Assembly (NCBI GenBank): GCA_011390755.1
Contig: JAABRU010000008.1
Location: 1 to 64,000, forward strand
Reading direction: 5' to 3'
Source: Desulfobacteraceae bacterium
GTDB lineage: Bacteria > Desulfobacterota > Desulfobacteria > Desulfobacterales > Desulfococcaceae
Length of the DNA: 64,000 nt
The position numbers were made by a program, and so were the translations under genes. Below are positions 10,621 through 20,755 of this stretch, piece by piece. How positions within the stretch are numbered: the stretch's first letter is position 1; each line of letters opens with the position of its first letter. The notes below the pieces were generated by a model. The model did not search any database. It was given only the letters and a program-made list of their open reading frames with translations, and was not told where the DNA came from.

Positions 10621-11387
10621 GATTGCGCTTCCCTTTCCTGAAAAGCTATCAGTTTTGCAATGTCATCCTGCCATTTTTTCAGAATCCGCACTTCTTCCCT
10701 GTGCAGTTTTCCGGTTTTCAGTAAATCCGGTCTTTTCAGAAAAGTCCTTATCAAAGAATCTTCCAGTCTCCAGCGTTCGATCTGCTGATGATTTCCGGAA
10801 AGCAGCACTTCCGGCACACTTTCCCCTTCAAAAATTCCCGGTCTTGTGAAATGCCCGTGTTCCAGCAGACCGCGGGAAAAAGAATCATTTTCGGCAGAGT
10901 TTTCGCATCCCAGCACACCCGGAATAAGGCGGCTGACCGCATCAATGACCACCATGACGGCCGGTTCCCCGCCGGTGAGAACATAGTCTCCGATGGATAA
11001 CTCCCCATCAGTAAAATTCCGGCAGATCCTTTCGTCAATGCCTTCATAACGGCCGCAGATAAAAATAATTTCTTTTTCTCCGGCCATCTCCCTGGCTACA
11101 GACTGGTCAAACTTTCTGCCCTGGGGTGTCATCAGTATTGTCTTTGCATCCGGGGCATTTTCTTTCACAGAACGGATGGCCGCTGCCAAAGGTTCGGGTT
11201 TTATGACCATGCCGCAGCCCCCCCCGTAAGGGCGGTCATCTGTTGTCCGGTGCCTGTCTTTGGCAAAATCGCGGATATTTACGGCAGATGCGGAAATATG
11301 CCCCTCTTCCAGGGCACGGCGGATAATACTGTTTTCCCAGAAAGAAGTAAAAATTTCAGGAAAAAGCGTAATAACGGTAAAGTGCAT
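10617..11387 (-). CDS. trmD: tRNA (guanine-N1)-methyltransferase
   Basis: MHFTVITLFPEIF, GRYEGIDERI, SIGDYVLTGGEPA. Confidence 0.97.
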   Translation of the reverse strand: MHFTVITLFPEIFTSFWENSIIRRALEEGHISASAVNIRDFAKDRHRTTDDRPYGGGCGMVIKPEPLAAAIRSVKENAPDAKTILMTPQGRKFDQSVAREMAGEKEIIFICGRYEGIDERICRNFTDGELSIGDYVLTGGEPAVMVVIDAVSRLIPGVLGCENSAENDSFSRGLLEHGHFTRPGIFEGESVPEVLLSGNHQQIERWRLEDSLIRTFLKRPDLLKTGKLHREEVRILKKWQDDIAKLIAFQEREAQS

Positions 11388-11394
11388 TTTCTTT

Positions 11395-11913
11395 TCAGCC
11401 GACAGGCAGTCCTTCGGGCAGATCCACCCGCATAATCCCTGCTTCCGGATTAATTTCGGACACCACGGCCGCCAGTGCGGGAATCAGGGTTTCCTTTTTC
11501 CCATCTTTCACGACATACACGTCATTGCTGCCTGTAGAAATAATGGATTCCACTTTTCCCAGAAAATCTTCGTTTTTGTCATACACGGCAAGACCGATCA
11601 GGTCCGACCAGTAATAAGAGTCTGCCTCCGGAAGCGGGAGCCGGGATTTTTCAATGTACAGGCCGTAACCGATCATGCTTTCGGCACGGTTCCTGTCATT
11701 GATGCCTTCTATACGAAGGCGCAGTCCCTTGTTATAAGGAGTGATCTGCTCTACCGTATAAAAGCATCCTTCTTCTCCGCCTCTTTTCAGCCAGAGTTTC
11801 ATCCCGCTGCGGAAAATATCATCGGATTCCGCATAGGAACAGGCCTTCAGGTTTCCTCTGATGCCATGAACACCGACAATCCGGGCAATAAGAAGAAAAT
11901 TTTTGTCTGACAC
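11395..11913 (-). CDS. rimM: Ribosome maturation factor RimM
   Basis: VGVHGIRGNLKA, YWSDLIGLAVYD; gene order. Confidence 0.94.
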   Translation of the reverse strand: MSDKNFLLIARIVGVHGIRGNLKACSYAESDDIFRSGMKLWLKRGGEEGCFYTVEQITPYNKGLRLRIEGINDRNRAESMIGYGLYIEKSRLPLPEADSYYWSDLIGLAVYDKNEDFLGKVESIISTGSNDVYVVKDGKKETLIPALAAVVSEINPEAGIMRVDLPEGLPVG

Positions 11914-11917
11914 TGTA

Positions 11918-12148
11918 TTATTCCAGAATTTCCAGAACCGTCCGCTTTTTTACCTTGGCGGAAGCAGCACTCAGAATTGTACGCATGGCTCTTGCTGTCC
12001 GCCCCTGTTTCCCAATAACCTTTCCCAAATCCTCTTTTGCCACTTTCAGTTCCAGAACGGATGTCTGGTTTCCCTCTACTTCTTCAACACTTACCTGTTC
12101 AGGATTATCAACGAGTGCCTGGGCAATGTATTTTATCAGCTCTTTCAT
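11918..12148 (-). CDS. khpA: KH-domain RNA-binding protein
   Basis: [22 protein letters not shown] motif; 76 aa. Confidence 0.93.
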   Translation of the reverse strand: MKELIKYIAQALVDNPEQVSVEEVEGNQTSVLELKVAKEDLGKVIGKQGRTARAMRTILSAASAKVKKRTVLEILE

Positions 12149-12194
12149 AGCTCCGCCTCCTTTTACGGTTGTTGAGAATCAGGGTCGGGATCAG

Positions 12195-12449
12195 CTAAGC
12201 CGGATTCGAAAAAACACCCTCTTTTTTCAGAATATTTTTCACGGTATCCGTTGGGACTGCGCCCTGATCCATCCAATATCTGACGCGTTCGTTTTTAATG
12301 CTTACCTCTGCCGGATCCGGAAGAGGATTATAAGTGCCGACGGTTTCCAGAAATCTTCCGTCTCTGGGGCTTTCACTGTTTGCGACAACGATACGGTAAA
12401 AAGGTCTTTTTTTTGCGCCGTGTCTGGCAAGTCTGATTTTAACTGGCAT
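12195..12449 (-). CDS. rpsP: 30S ribosomal protein S16
   Basis: [25 protein letters not shown]. Confidence 0.97.
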   Translation of the reverse strand: MPVKIRLARHGAKKRPFYRIVVANSESPRDGRFLETVGTYNPLPDPAEVSIKNERVRYWMDQGAVPTDTVKNILKKEGVFSNPA

Positions 12450-12476
12450 CTGTCTGTATTTTCCTCCGATACAATG

Positions 12477-13817
12477 TCAAAAGGGCAGCATTCCGCGGCC
12501 GAAACCGCGCATACCGCCTTTGTTCAGTTTTTTGATCATTTTCATGACCTGTGTATAATTTTTCAAAAGCCGGTTCACATCCTGCACTTTGGTTCCGCTG
12601 CCACCGGCAATCCGCTTGCGGCGGCTCCCATTGATAATATTATGATGGGAGCGTTCATAGGGTGTCATGGAATTAATAATGGCCTCAATGCGCACCAGCT
12701 CTTTTTCATCCACTTCAAGATTTTTCAGCTGTTTTACTTTGTTCATCCCCGGAATCATGCCGATCAGATCGCTCAGGGAACCCATTTTCCGGATCTGCAC
12801 CATCTGATCCCGGAAATCTTCCAAAGTAAACTGATTTTTCCGCAGTTTTTTTTCCAGTTCCGCGGCTTTTTCCTCATCCACAGCGTCCTGGGCTTTTTCA
12901 ATCAGGGAAAGTACATCTCCCATGCCCAGAATACCGGAGGCCATCCGATCCGGATGGAAGGCTTCCAGCTGGTTTGATTTTTCCCCCACCCCGATAAATT
13001 TTACAGGTTTACCGGTAACGGATTTGATGGAAAGTGCCGCACCGCCGCGGGCATCGCCGTCGGTTTTACTGAGAATAACCCCGCCCAGATCCAGTGTATC
13101 ATCAAATGTCTTGGCAATATTGACAGCGTCCTGCCCGGTCATGGCATCGGCCACCAGCAAAATATCCGAAGGCCGGACCTGATCCCGTATCCGCACCAGT
13201 TCCTGCATGAGTTCTTCATCCACATGCAGTCGTCCGGCCGTATCCAGCAGCAGGGTATTACATCCTTCTTTCTGAGCGGCTGTACGGGCCAGACGGCAGA
13301 TTTCCACCGGATCCATCCCGGTTTCGGAAGGGAAAACCGGAACATCGAGCTGCTGCCCCAGTTTTTTCAGCTGCTCTATGGCCGCGGGGCGGTATACATC
13401 GGCAGGCACCAGAAAGGGTTTTTCCCCTTTTTTCCGCAGATACACTGCCAGTTTTCCGGCAGTGGTTGTTTTTCCCGATCCCTGCAGACCGACCAGCATC
13501 AGGGAAACCGGTTTGGGCCCGGCAAGATTCAGTTCCTGATGCTCTGATCCCATGAGTCCGGTCAGCTCATCCCGGACAATTTTGACCACCTGCTGCCCGG
13601 GTGTCAGGCTTTTCATTACTTCCTGCCCCAGAGCCCGTTCTTTCACATCCCGGATAAACTGTTTTGCCACCCGGTAGTGAACGTCCGCCTCCAGCAGGGC
13701 CATCCGGACTTCCCGGAGACCTTCTTCAATATTTTTTTCGCTGAGCTTTCCGTGTCCTTTGAGTTTTTTGAACACGGAATCCAGTCTGCCGCTCAGATTA
13801 TCAAACATATTACACAT
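12477..13817 (-). CDS. ffh: Signal recognition particle protein Ffh
   Basis: GLQGSGKTTTAGKLA, LLDTAGRLH, Met-rich C-terminus. Confidence 0.97.
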   Translation of the reverse strand: MCNMFDNLSGRLDSVFKKLKGHGKLSEKNIEEGLREVRMALLEADVHYRVAKQFIRDVKERALGQEVMKSLTPGQQVVKIVRDELTGLMGSEHQELNLAGPKPVSLMLVGLQGSGKTTTAGKLAVYLRKKGEKPFLVPADVYRPAAIEQLKKLGQQLDVPVFPSETGMDPVEICRLARTAAQKEGCNTLLLDTAGRLHVDEELMQELVRIRDQVRPSDILLVADAMTGQDAVNIAKTFDDTLDLGGVILSKTDGDARGGAALSIKSVTGKPVKFIGVGEKSNQLEAFHPDRMASGILGMGDVLSLIEKAQDAVDEEKAAELEKKLRKNQFTLEDFRDQMVQIRKMGSLSDLIGMIPGMNKVKQLKNLEVDEKELVRIEAIINSMTPYERSHHNIINGSRRKRIAGGSGTKVQDVNRLLKNYTQVMKMIKKLNKGGMRGFGRGMLPF

Positions 13818-14098
13818 CCTGTCATAAAAAACGAAATCTTAACATTCTAATTTGCAATGAATTGTATGTCAAGTAAAAAATAATTCCCTTAGGCCCCTCC
13901 TCCGACGGCACGGGTTCAGGGGCAAAAATTTTTCAGGGGCACTGACTGCCGGAAAGGGTGACTGACAGAATCATGCTTTTACACCGGATTATAACCTTCT
14001 GCGCGCTTCATCACAAGTAATATTTCTGATCCAGTCCATTTTTTTCTTGCCAGTCTGCCCCGAAGATGTATAAAATAATGTATATTGCCGTTTTCGGT

Positions 14099-14130
14099 AA
14101 TGACAATTATCAAAAATGACAATTATCAAA
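14099..14130. promoter_or_regulatory. Tandem 16-bp operator-like repeat AATGACAATTATCAAA x2
   Basis: Two exact adjacent copies 30 bp upstream of pilC; each holds the near-palindrome TGAcAATTaTCA. Confidence 0.55.
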
Positions 14131-14161
14131 TATCAGGCATCAGAAACCGGGGAGGAAAACA

Positions 14162-15370
14162 ATGAAGGAGTTTTTATATAAAGGAAAAAACAAAAGAGGG
14201 GTTCTTGTAAAAGGGATTATTGAAGCGAACAGTCTGGAATCCGCCAAAAACATGGTAAGCAAGAAAGGGCTTGTCAATCCCAAAGTCGGTCTAAAGCCCA
14301 AAGAACTGTACGAATATGTACCGGCTTTGGCCCCTTCGGTAACCAGCAAAGACGTTATTATCTTCTGCCGTCAGTTTTCCACCATGATTGATGCGGGGCT
14401 TCCCATTATCCAGTGTCTTGATCTGCTGGCTTCCCAGGCGGAAAACCCGACGTTTAAAATGATACTAAAGCAGGTCAAAGAGGATGTGGAAGGCGGCATG
14501 ACTCTGGCCGACGGTCTGAAAAGACATCCCAATGAATTTGATCCCCTGTTTGTAAATATGATTGCAGCGGGGGAGGCCGGCGGTATTCTGGATACCATTC
14601 TGCGCAGACTGTCTGAAAACCTCGAAAAAGCGGCAAAACTGAAAGCCAAGGTCAAAAGCGCCATGATGTATCCCACAATCACCATCTGCGTTGCCGTTGC
14701 CGTGGTCATGGTTATCATGGTTTTTGTTATCCCCGTATTTCAGAAAATGTTTGCGGAAATGGGGGCGGCCCTGCCCCAGCTGACGCAGATTGTTATCAAT
14801 ATCAGTGATTTTGTCAAAGCCAATGTGATTTATATGGGGATCGGGGCCGGGCTGCTCGGTTTTGCCTTTAAAAAATATTATGCCACGGGAAAAGGTCGCC
14901 GCACAGTAGATGCCTTTGCCCTGACCCTTCCGGTGATGGGGATGCTGATCCGGAAAATTGCCGTGGCCAAATTTACCCGGACCATGAGCACCATGCTGGC
15001 CAGCGGTGTTGCCATTATGGATGCTCTGGATATTGTGGCCAAAACTGCGGGCAATATGTCGGTGGAACTTGCCATTTATGATGTCCGTTCCGGTATTTCC
15101 GAAGGAAGAACCATGGCGGACCCTCTGCTGGAAAGCGGGGTTTTCCCGCCCATGGTCTGTTCCATGATCGCGGTGGGAGAACAGACAGGCGCTTTGGATT
15201 CCATGCTGGAAAAAATTGCGGATTTTTATGATGATGAAGTGGATGAGGCAGTAAACAATATGACGGAAATGATTGAACCGGCCATGATGTGTTTTCTGGG
15301 AGTTGTTGTCGGCGGACTGGTCATTGCCATGTACCTGCCCATTTTCTCAATGGCAGGCGGTGTCGGATAA
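14162..15370 (+). CDS. pilC: Type IV pilus inner membrane protein PilC / type II secretion F family
   Basis: 402 aa; duplicated T2SSF domains (FCRQFSTMIDAGLPI ... FTRTMSTMLASGVAIMDAL). Confidence 0.93.
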   Translation: MKEFLYKGKNKRGVLVKGIIEANSLESAKNMVSKKGLVNPKVGLKPKELYEYVPALAPSVTSKDVIIFCRQFSTMIDAGLPIIQCLDLLASQAENPTFKMILKQVKEDVEGGMTLADGLKRHPNEFDPLFVNMIAAGEAGGILDTILRRLSENLEKAAKLKAKVKSAMMYPTITICVAVAVVMVIMVFVIPVFQKMFAEMGAALPQLTQIVINISDFVKANVIYMGIGAGLLGFAFKKYYATGKGRRTVDAFALTLPVMGMLIRKIAVAKFTRTMSTMLASGVAIMDALDIVAKTAGNMSVELAIYDVRSGISEGRTMADPLLESGVFPPMVCSMIAVGEQTGALDSMLEKIADFYDDEVDEAVNNMTEMIEPAMMCFLGVVVGGLVIAMYLPIFSMAGGVG

Positions 15371-15397
15371 ATAAAAAAAGAAGTTTTCCGGCATAAA

Positions 15398-15428
15398 GAC
15401 TTCCGGAGTTTCCGAAACTCCGGAAGTC
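15398..15428. terminator. Perfect hairpin GACTTCCGGAGTTTCCGAAACTCCGGAAGTC
   Basis: Inverted repeat between pilC and the kinase; followed by A-rich rather than T-rich text. Confidence 0.4.
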
Positions 15429-15467
15429 TGTACGAAAAAAAATCCCCTGGAAAGAATCGCTTCATTC

Positions 15468-16766
15468 ATGAACCGGCGCACCGATACATACATTGATTTT
15501 TATCATAAGCTTAAGTGGCTGATGTTTTTCCGTGTGCTCTTTACCACTTTGCTGCTGGGATCAACCATTGTTCTGCAGATAGGCGACGATATCTCTCCCC
15601 TCAGCCGTCCCATGGTGGTTTTGTATGAACTGATTGCAGGTCTGTATTTCCTGTCATTTCTGTATTCCCTGATTATCCGCCGGATAAAAAAACTGCCACT
15701 CTTTGCCTATATGCAAATCAGCATTGATGCCTGCCTTGTCACCCTGATTATTTTTCTTACGGGCAGTTTTTCCAGTCTGTTTTCTTTTCTCTATCTGGTT
15801 GTCATTATTTATGCCAGTATGCTGCTTTTCCGCAAAGGCAGTATGGTAATGGCCGCCGTCTGCAGCATTCAGTACGGCATACTGGTGGATCTGGAGTATT
15901 ACGGTATCCTGACACCCTTCGGTATGGAAGATAATCTTCTGGCACAGAATTTTCCCTGGAGTTTTGTACTTTACAAAGTGCTCATTATTATGGTTGCCTG
16001 TTTTGCAGTGGCATTTCTGAGCGGTTTTCTGGCAGAACACGTCCGGGCAAAAGAAAAAGAACTTGTTGCCATGGAGGCCCGCGTCAAGCGGGTGGAAAAA
16101 ATGGCGGCCATCGGGGAAATCGGACCTCGACTGGCCCATGAAATCAAAAATCCGCTGGCCTCCCTGCGGGGTTCCGTACAGCTGTTACAGGAAAGCGGAA
16201 GCAGTGATCCCCTCCATGAAAAACTGATGCAGATTGTATTAAGAGAAGCCGACAGGCTGAATCTTCTGGTCGGGGATTTTCTGCTTTTTGCCAGACCGCC
16301 TGCCCCGAAATCCGGCAATATTGATCTGGGAAAACAGATGCATGAAATCCTCACGGTTTTCGAACAGGACAGAGAAAGATGCCGGGGAATCCGTATTTCC
16401 AGAGAAATCGAAGAAAATGTCCGTGCTGAAATGGATGCGGATCATCTGCGCCAGGTTTGCTGGAATCTGCTTCTGAATGCGGCCGAATCCATAGCAGGGG
16501 AAGGTTTCATTCATGTCAGTATGCACAGTATCCGGGAAAACAGGGAAAAATATGCGATTGTATGCATCCGGGATAACGGATGCGGTATTCCGTATGACAA
16601 AGTCCAGACGATTTTTGACCCTTTTGTCACAAGCAAAAAAAACGGAACCGGTCTGGGGCTTTCCATTGTGCACCGGATCATGGAATCGGGCAATAACCGT
16701 CTGGATGTGGAAAGCAAAGTCGGAGAAGGCACTGTTTTCACCCTCCGTTTCCGGCAGGTCCGATGA
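15468..16766 (+). CDS. Membrane sensor histidine kinase (PilS/NtrB-like)
   Basis: 432 aa; N-terminal TM segments, LAHEIKNPLASLRGSVQLL H-box, DNGCGIPYD, GTGLGLSIVHRI. Confidence 0.92.
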   Translation: MNRRTDTYIDFYHKLKWLMFFRVLFTTLLLGSTIVLQIGDDISPLSRPMVVLYELIAGLYFLSFLYSLIIRRIKKLPLFAYMQISIDACLVTLIIFLTGSFSSLFSFLYLVVIIYASMLLFRKGSMVMAAVCSIQYGILVDLEYYGILTPFGMEDNLLAQNFPWSFVLYKVLIIMVACFAVAFLSGFLAEHVRAKEKELVAMEARVKRVEKMAAIGEIGPRLAHEIKNPLASLRGSVQLLQESGSSDPLHEKLMQIVLREADRLNLLVGDFLLFARPPAPKSGNIDLGKQMHEILTVFEQDRERCRGIRISREIEENVRAEMDADHLRQVCWNLLLNAAESIAGEGFIHVSMHSIRENREKYAIVCIRDNGCGIPYDKVQTIFDPFVTSKKNGTGLGLSIVHRIMESGNNRLDVESKVGEGTVFTLRFRQVR

Positions 16767-16891
16767 AAAAAGATCGGCTTCCCTGAATTTCTTTGACTTT
16801 TCCGTTCATCTGCCCTATTCTGCATATCAGGGACAGGAGACGGGAAGGTTCTGCCGCACAGGCAGAAAAAACTTCAGAAAGGGGGTTTTTC

Positions 16892-17083
16892 ATGGAAAGA
16901 GAAGATATTATCCGGATTGTGGAAGGTCTGAAACTGATTGAGGAAGGTGTGGAAAAAATTCAGAGCGTCATGCGGGCCAAAAAAATCAAATCCTTAAAAG
17001 ATGTGGCCGCCGAACTTATTCCGGTTTTTCAGCAGGATGACAATTCCCTGAGTGATTCCGTTATCAGACATCTGAGTCATTGA
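16892..17083 (+). CDS. Small 63-aa conserved-looking hypothetical protein
   Basis: ATG with upstream gaaaggggg; ends before a hairpin; MEREDIIRIVEGLKLIEEGVEKIQSVMRAKK. Confidence 0.6.
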   Translation: MEREDIIRIVEGLKLIEEGVEKIQSVMRAKKIKSLKDVAAELIPVFQQDDNSLSDSVIRHLSH

Positions 17084-17118
17084 TCCGGACGCGGGTATCC
17101 TAATCTGTCTGTATAAAC

Positions 17119-17153
17119 CCTGCCGGTTTTTTTATCATAAAAAAACCGGCAGG
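17119..17153. terminator. Bidirectional Rho-independent-type terminator
   Basis: CCTGCCGGTTTTTTTATCATAAAAAAACCGGCAGG. Confidence 0.75.
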
Positions 17154-17156
17154 TTC

Positions 17157-19829
17157 TTGTTTTTCATAAAACAGGAAGTCATGACACCGAAATTCCCATC
17201 ATATATCCGTTTCTTATTTCTGCTCCCCCTCATCTTATTTCTTTTTACATATTCAGCGGCTGTTCAAGCCGCGGAAAACGGTGCTCCCGAACCGCCCCCT
17301 TCCCCCGCAGCAGCAGAAGAAAATGCCAGAATTTCAGCCGAATTTGAAAAAATCAGAACCTATGCGGAAACGGGACTGATATCCGAGAAAGAAAATATTT
17401 CCCGACTTCAGAATCAGCTGTCGGATATTGAGAAACTTGCCAAATCGGTTGAGAATGAGATGAATCTCTATGAGATTCAGCTGTCCAACCACTCCAATCT
17501 GCTGCTGCAGCCGGAAACCCGGATTGATGCCCTCATCAAAGCCCAGTCCCAGCACCATACCGCACTGAAAAAAACCCTGGAATATATTCATGACATGCAG
17601 GCCGGACTCGGTCTGATTACCCGTCAGCAGCAGCAGGCCGCGGATCAGTACACGCTGAATATGGGGCAGATGGCGGCACTGACAGAGGGAGTACCGCAGG
17701 AACTTCAGAACGGGGATCTGATAAAAGATCTGAAGTCGCTGACGGCCCTGATAGAGCAGAAACAGGATTTGCTGCAGCGTATCCGGAATCTGCATGAAAA
17801 AATGTCCGATCATTTGCTGAAAAACCGGAAGCATCTGACAGTTTTTTCCGGGAAAATTGAAAAAATTATTGCTGAAAAAAAGAAAAAATCCCTTTTTCTG
17901 CGGGAAAAGAATTCCATACACGCGCTGAATGCGGGAGAAATGAAAAAAGAATTTTTCGGCCTGCCCGGGCAGATCATGCAAGCCCTTTCCGACGCATACC
18001 GGCAGATGACTGCTTCCGGTTTTTTTCCCTTTATTGCCCCGCTGTTCCTTTTGCTGCTTTTTGAATTCATTCTTTTCCGTTTCCGTTTTTACTGCTATTC
18101 CTTTGCACAGCGGCATCATCTGGCGGATTATTATCCCTGGCGCAATTTTGTGCTGCTTTTTTTCTGTGAATCCCTTCCCCTGGGAGGCGCGGCCTTTTTT
18201 ACCGCGGTATATGCCCAGGTCAGAAATCTGAATACCTATCTTTCTGTGTTCAATATGATAATAGCGGTTCTTTATGTATGTTTATGGACCAGGTGGGGAC
18301 TGGATTTTCTGCGTTTATGGAATACGCTCCGGTCAAACAAAATTCCCGCGTCTTTGCAGCAGCATCTGAATCATCTGCTCAGACTCATCCGCTTTTTTAT
18401 GACAGTCATTATTCTGCTGATATGGGTCAACGGGTCCGAAAGCACTCTCCTGCTTCCCCTCCGCATATTTTTTTATCTGGTGCTTCTGATTTCCTGTCTG
18501 ACTTTCTGGCGGGAATACCGGAAACATTTTCCCCTGTCCGAAAGCAGAAATATCCGGAAATTCCTGGGGCACAGAATGACGGCAGGTCTTTCCTACAGCA
18601 TCCCCTTCGGCAGTATTTTTATGGAAATCGCGGGATTCGGCAATATGGCCAATTTCTGGTTTGCCTCCTGGTCCCTTACATCTGTGGGGCTGCTCTGGAC
18701 ATGGATTCTTTTTTATCTGCTGCGGGAATGGGGGGAAAAATTCAAGGACACAAGCCTGGTGACCTCCACGGAAAAAAAGAACAGGCGACCCCTGCAGTGG
18801 CTGGGTATTCAGTTCAGCTGGCTTTTGTGGATTCAGTTTCTTTTTTTCATCCTTTCCTTTGCCTGGCATCCTGATAAAACGGTGATTATCAGCAGTTATT
18901 TTGACTTTCTCCGTATGCCCCTGCCCGTTGCGAATTTTAACATCACGATTCTCGGAATTTTTTATACGGTGATTGCCCTTTTGATTACCCATGCGGCCGT
19001 GCGGATCTGGCGGATGCTGCTGGGAAAAAAAGTGCTGGTTCACAGCGGTTTTGATTCCGGTCTGAAAAACTCCATCATTGTTGTTTCCTCTTATCTCTTA
19101 TGGTTTATGGGGATTCTTGTCATATTAAATATTCTCGGTGTGGAGGGACAGTCCCTGGCCGTGGCTTTCGGCGGTCTCGGTATCGGGCTGGGTTTCGGGC
19201 TTCAGGCAATTTTCAATAATTTTATCAGCGGAATCATCATGCTGTTTGAGCGTCCCATTCAGGTGGGGGATGTGGTGGAGGTGAACAATATCTGGGGCGA
19301 GGTGAAAAAAATCAATGTGCGCTCAACAGTTGTCAAAACCTATGATTATGCAACGCTGATTATTCCCAATTCGGAAATGATCAGCAATCAGCTCACCAAC
19401 TGGACTTTTCAGGACAACCGCATCCGCCGCAATGTGTATGTAGGGGTGTCCTACAGCAGTAATGTGGAGCTGGTGCGGGATACACTGCTGGAGATCGTCC
19501 GGGCAATGCATACGGTTCTCAAATATCCTGCACCGGATGTTCTTTTCAAAGATTTCGGGGACAGCTCTCTGCTTTTCCATCTCCGTTATTATACGGATGT
19601 GGATGACGGACTGAGCACGGATTCTCTGGTGCGTTTTGAAATTATCCGTCTTTTCCGGGAAAGAAACATTGAAATTCCCTTTCCCCAGCGGGATCTGCAT
19701 CTGCGTTCCGCAGACAGTCCCCCGATAGGGAATGCGGCAAAAAATTTTCCGTCTGCCCGAAAGGCAGATGACAGTCCGGATTCCTCTCCGGATTTTTCCC
19801 AAATCCTGCCTGAAAAACCTGCCGGATAA
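17157..19829 (+). CDS. Large MscS-family mechanosensitive channel (MscK-like architecture)
   Basis: 890 aa; signal peptide, coiled coil, many TMs, C-terminal GLGIGLGFGLQAIFNNFISGIIMLFERPIQVGDVVEV. Start could be 17181. Confidence 0.9.
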   Translation: MFFIKQEVMTPKFPSYIRFLFLLPLILFLFTYSAAVQAAENGAPEPPPSPAAAEENARISAEFEKIRTYAETGLISEKENISRLQNQLSDIEKLAKSVENEMNLYEIQLSNHSNLLLQPETRIDALIKAQSQHHTALKKTLEYIHDMQAGLGLITRQQQQAADQYTLNMGQMAALTEGVPQELQNGDLIKDLKSLTALIEQKQDLLQRIRNLHEKMSDHLLKNRKHLTVFSGKIEKIIAEKKKKSLFLREKNSIHALNAGEMKKEFFGLPGQIMQALSDAYRQMTASGFFPFIAPLFLLLLFEFILFRFRFYCYSFAQRHHLADYYPWRNFVLLFFCESLPLGGAAFFTAVYAQVRNLNTYLSVFNMIIAVLYVCLWTRWGLDFLRLWNTLRSNKIPASLQQHLNHLLRLIRFFMTVIILLIWVNGSESTLLLPLRIFFYLVLLISCLTFWREYRKHFPLSESRNIRKFLGHRMTAGLSYSIPFGSIFMEIAGFGNMANFWFASWSLTSVGLLWTWILFYLLREWGEKFKDTSLVTSTEKKNRRPLQWLGIQFSWLLWIQFLFFILSFAWHPDKTVIISSYFDFLRMPLPVANFNITILGIFYTVIALLITHAAVRIWRMLLGKKVLVHSGFDSGLKNSIIVVSSYLLWFMGILVILNILGVEGQSLAVAFGGLGIGLGFGLQAIFNNFISGIIMLFERPIQVGDVVEVNNIWGEVKKINVRSTVVKTYDYATLIIPNSEMISNQLTNWTFQDNRIRRNVYVGVSYSSNVELVRDTLLEIVRAMHTVLKYPAPDVLFKDFGDSSLLFHLRYYTDVDDGLSTDSLVRFEIIRLFRERNIEIPFPQRDLHLRSADSPPIGNAAKNFPSARKADDSPDSSPDFSQILPEKPAG

Positions 19830-19941
19830 TTTTGCGGATATGCGGGTTTCTCCTGTAAATTTTTTTAAATGTTTACATATGTTCACTTAGTTTTCGATAG
19901 TTTTTTATCGTGTCTGATGGTTTAATAAAGCACAATATACT

Positions 19942-20064
19942 CAGCAGATCGAAAAATTTCCGGAGGAGTGCAAAAATTGTATTTTTGCATGGGGCAGCCG
20001 GGAACTGCTGCCGTGCAGCAATATAATTTTGCACTCCGGGACATTCGTAAAACCGTATCTGCTG
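19942..20064. mobile_element. MITE family A copy 1 (IR CAGCAGATCGAAAA...), 5-bp TSD ATACT
   Basis: ATACT at 19937-19941 and 20065-20069 flank inverted ends CAGCAGATCG / ..ATCTGCTG. Confidence 0.75.
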
Positions 20065-20164
20065 ATACTGTGTTAAGTTTTTCTGTTATGGGAAATGATG
20101 ACAGGGAGGACTGCCATCCGCCCTTACAGCGATTCCCTGGTTGTGTTATTCATAATAAAGGGCC

Positions 20165-20660
20165 ATGATATGCAGTCACAGCGAAGCATGAAAGCTGCGC
20201 GGAGTGCGAAAATTAAGGCGGAGGCCGGTTTTTCGCAGGCACTTTCATATAAACACTCATGACCGTGGGGTCACAACGAAGCATGAAAATACACCGTAGA
20301 GACGCACGGTGTGCGTCTCCGCAGAAGACGCACGCCGCAGAGAGACGCACGCCGTGCGTCTCTACAGGGACTTTCATGTAAACGGTCATGAGTCATGACT
20401 CACAGCGAAGCATGAAAGCTGCGCGGAGTGCGAAAATGAAGGCGGAGGCCGGTTTTTCGCAGACACTTTCATACAAACGTCCATGAGTTATGACTCACAA
20501 CGAAACATGAAAGGTTGGGTTAGCGAAGCGTAACCCAACAATATCAAGTATTTGTGTCGGGTTACGCTTCGCTGACCCGACCTGCGGTGAAAGACTTCCA
20601 TGTAAACGGTCATGATCGCCGGGTCACAACGAAGCATGAAAGTTTCAACCTGTTCCCGGG
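20165..20660. repeat. Repeat family D array: five 'tcacarcgaagcatgaaa' copies separated by interchangeable cargo modules
   Basis: Copies near 20174, 20271, 20399, 20494, 20625; ends also share acttycatrtaaacggtcatga. Confidence 0.8.
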
Positions 20661-20739
20661 CTCCGGCAGTGTGTGAGGCTGCGGAGGTTTGCGAAAATTA
20701 AGGCCGAAGAGCCGAATTTTTTTCAGATAAAATAATGCT

Positions 20740-20755
20740 TGGCATAAAATTTGCA
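20740..20755 (+). promoter_or_regulatory. Sigma-54-type promoter TGGCATAAAATTTGCA
   Basis: -24 GG and -12 GC separated by 10 bp; matches TGGCAY-N5-TTGCW. Confidence 0.55.

Noticed and set aside
20165-20660. CRISPR-like array (five 18-bp constant copies)
   Set aside because: Spacing is irregular (about 95-130 bp), inserts are palindromic or repeated (two are the same), and there are no cas genes.
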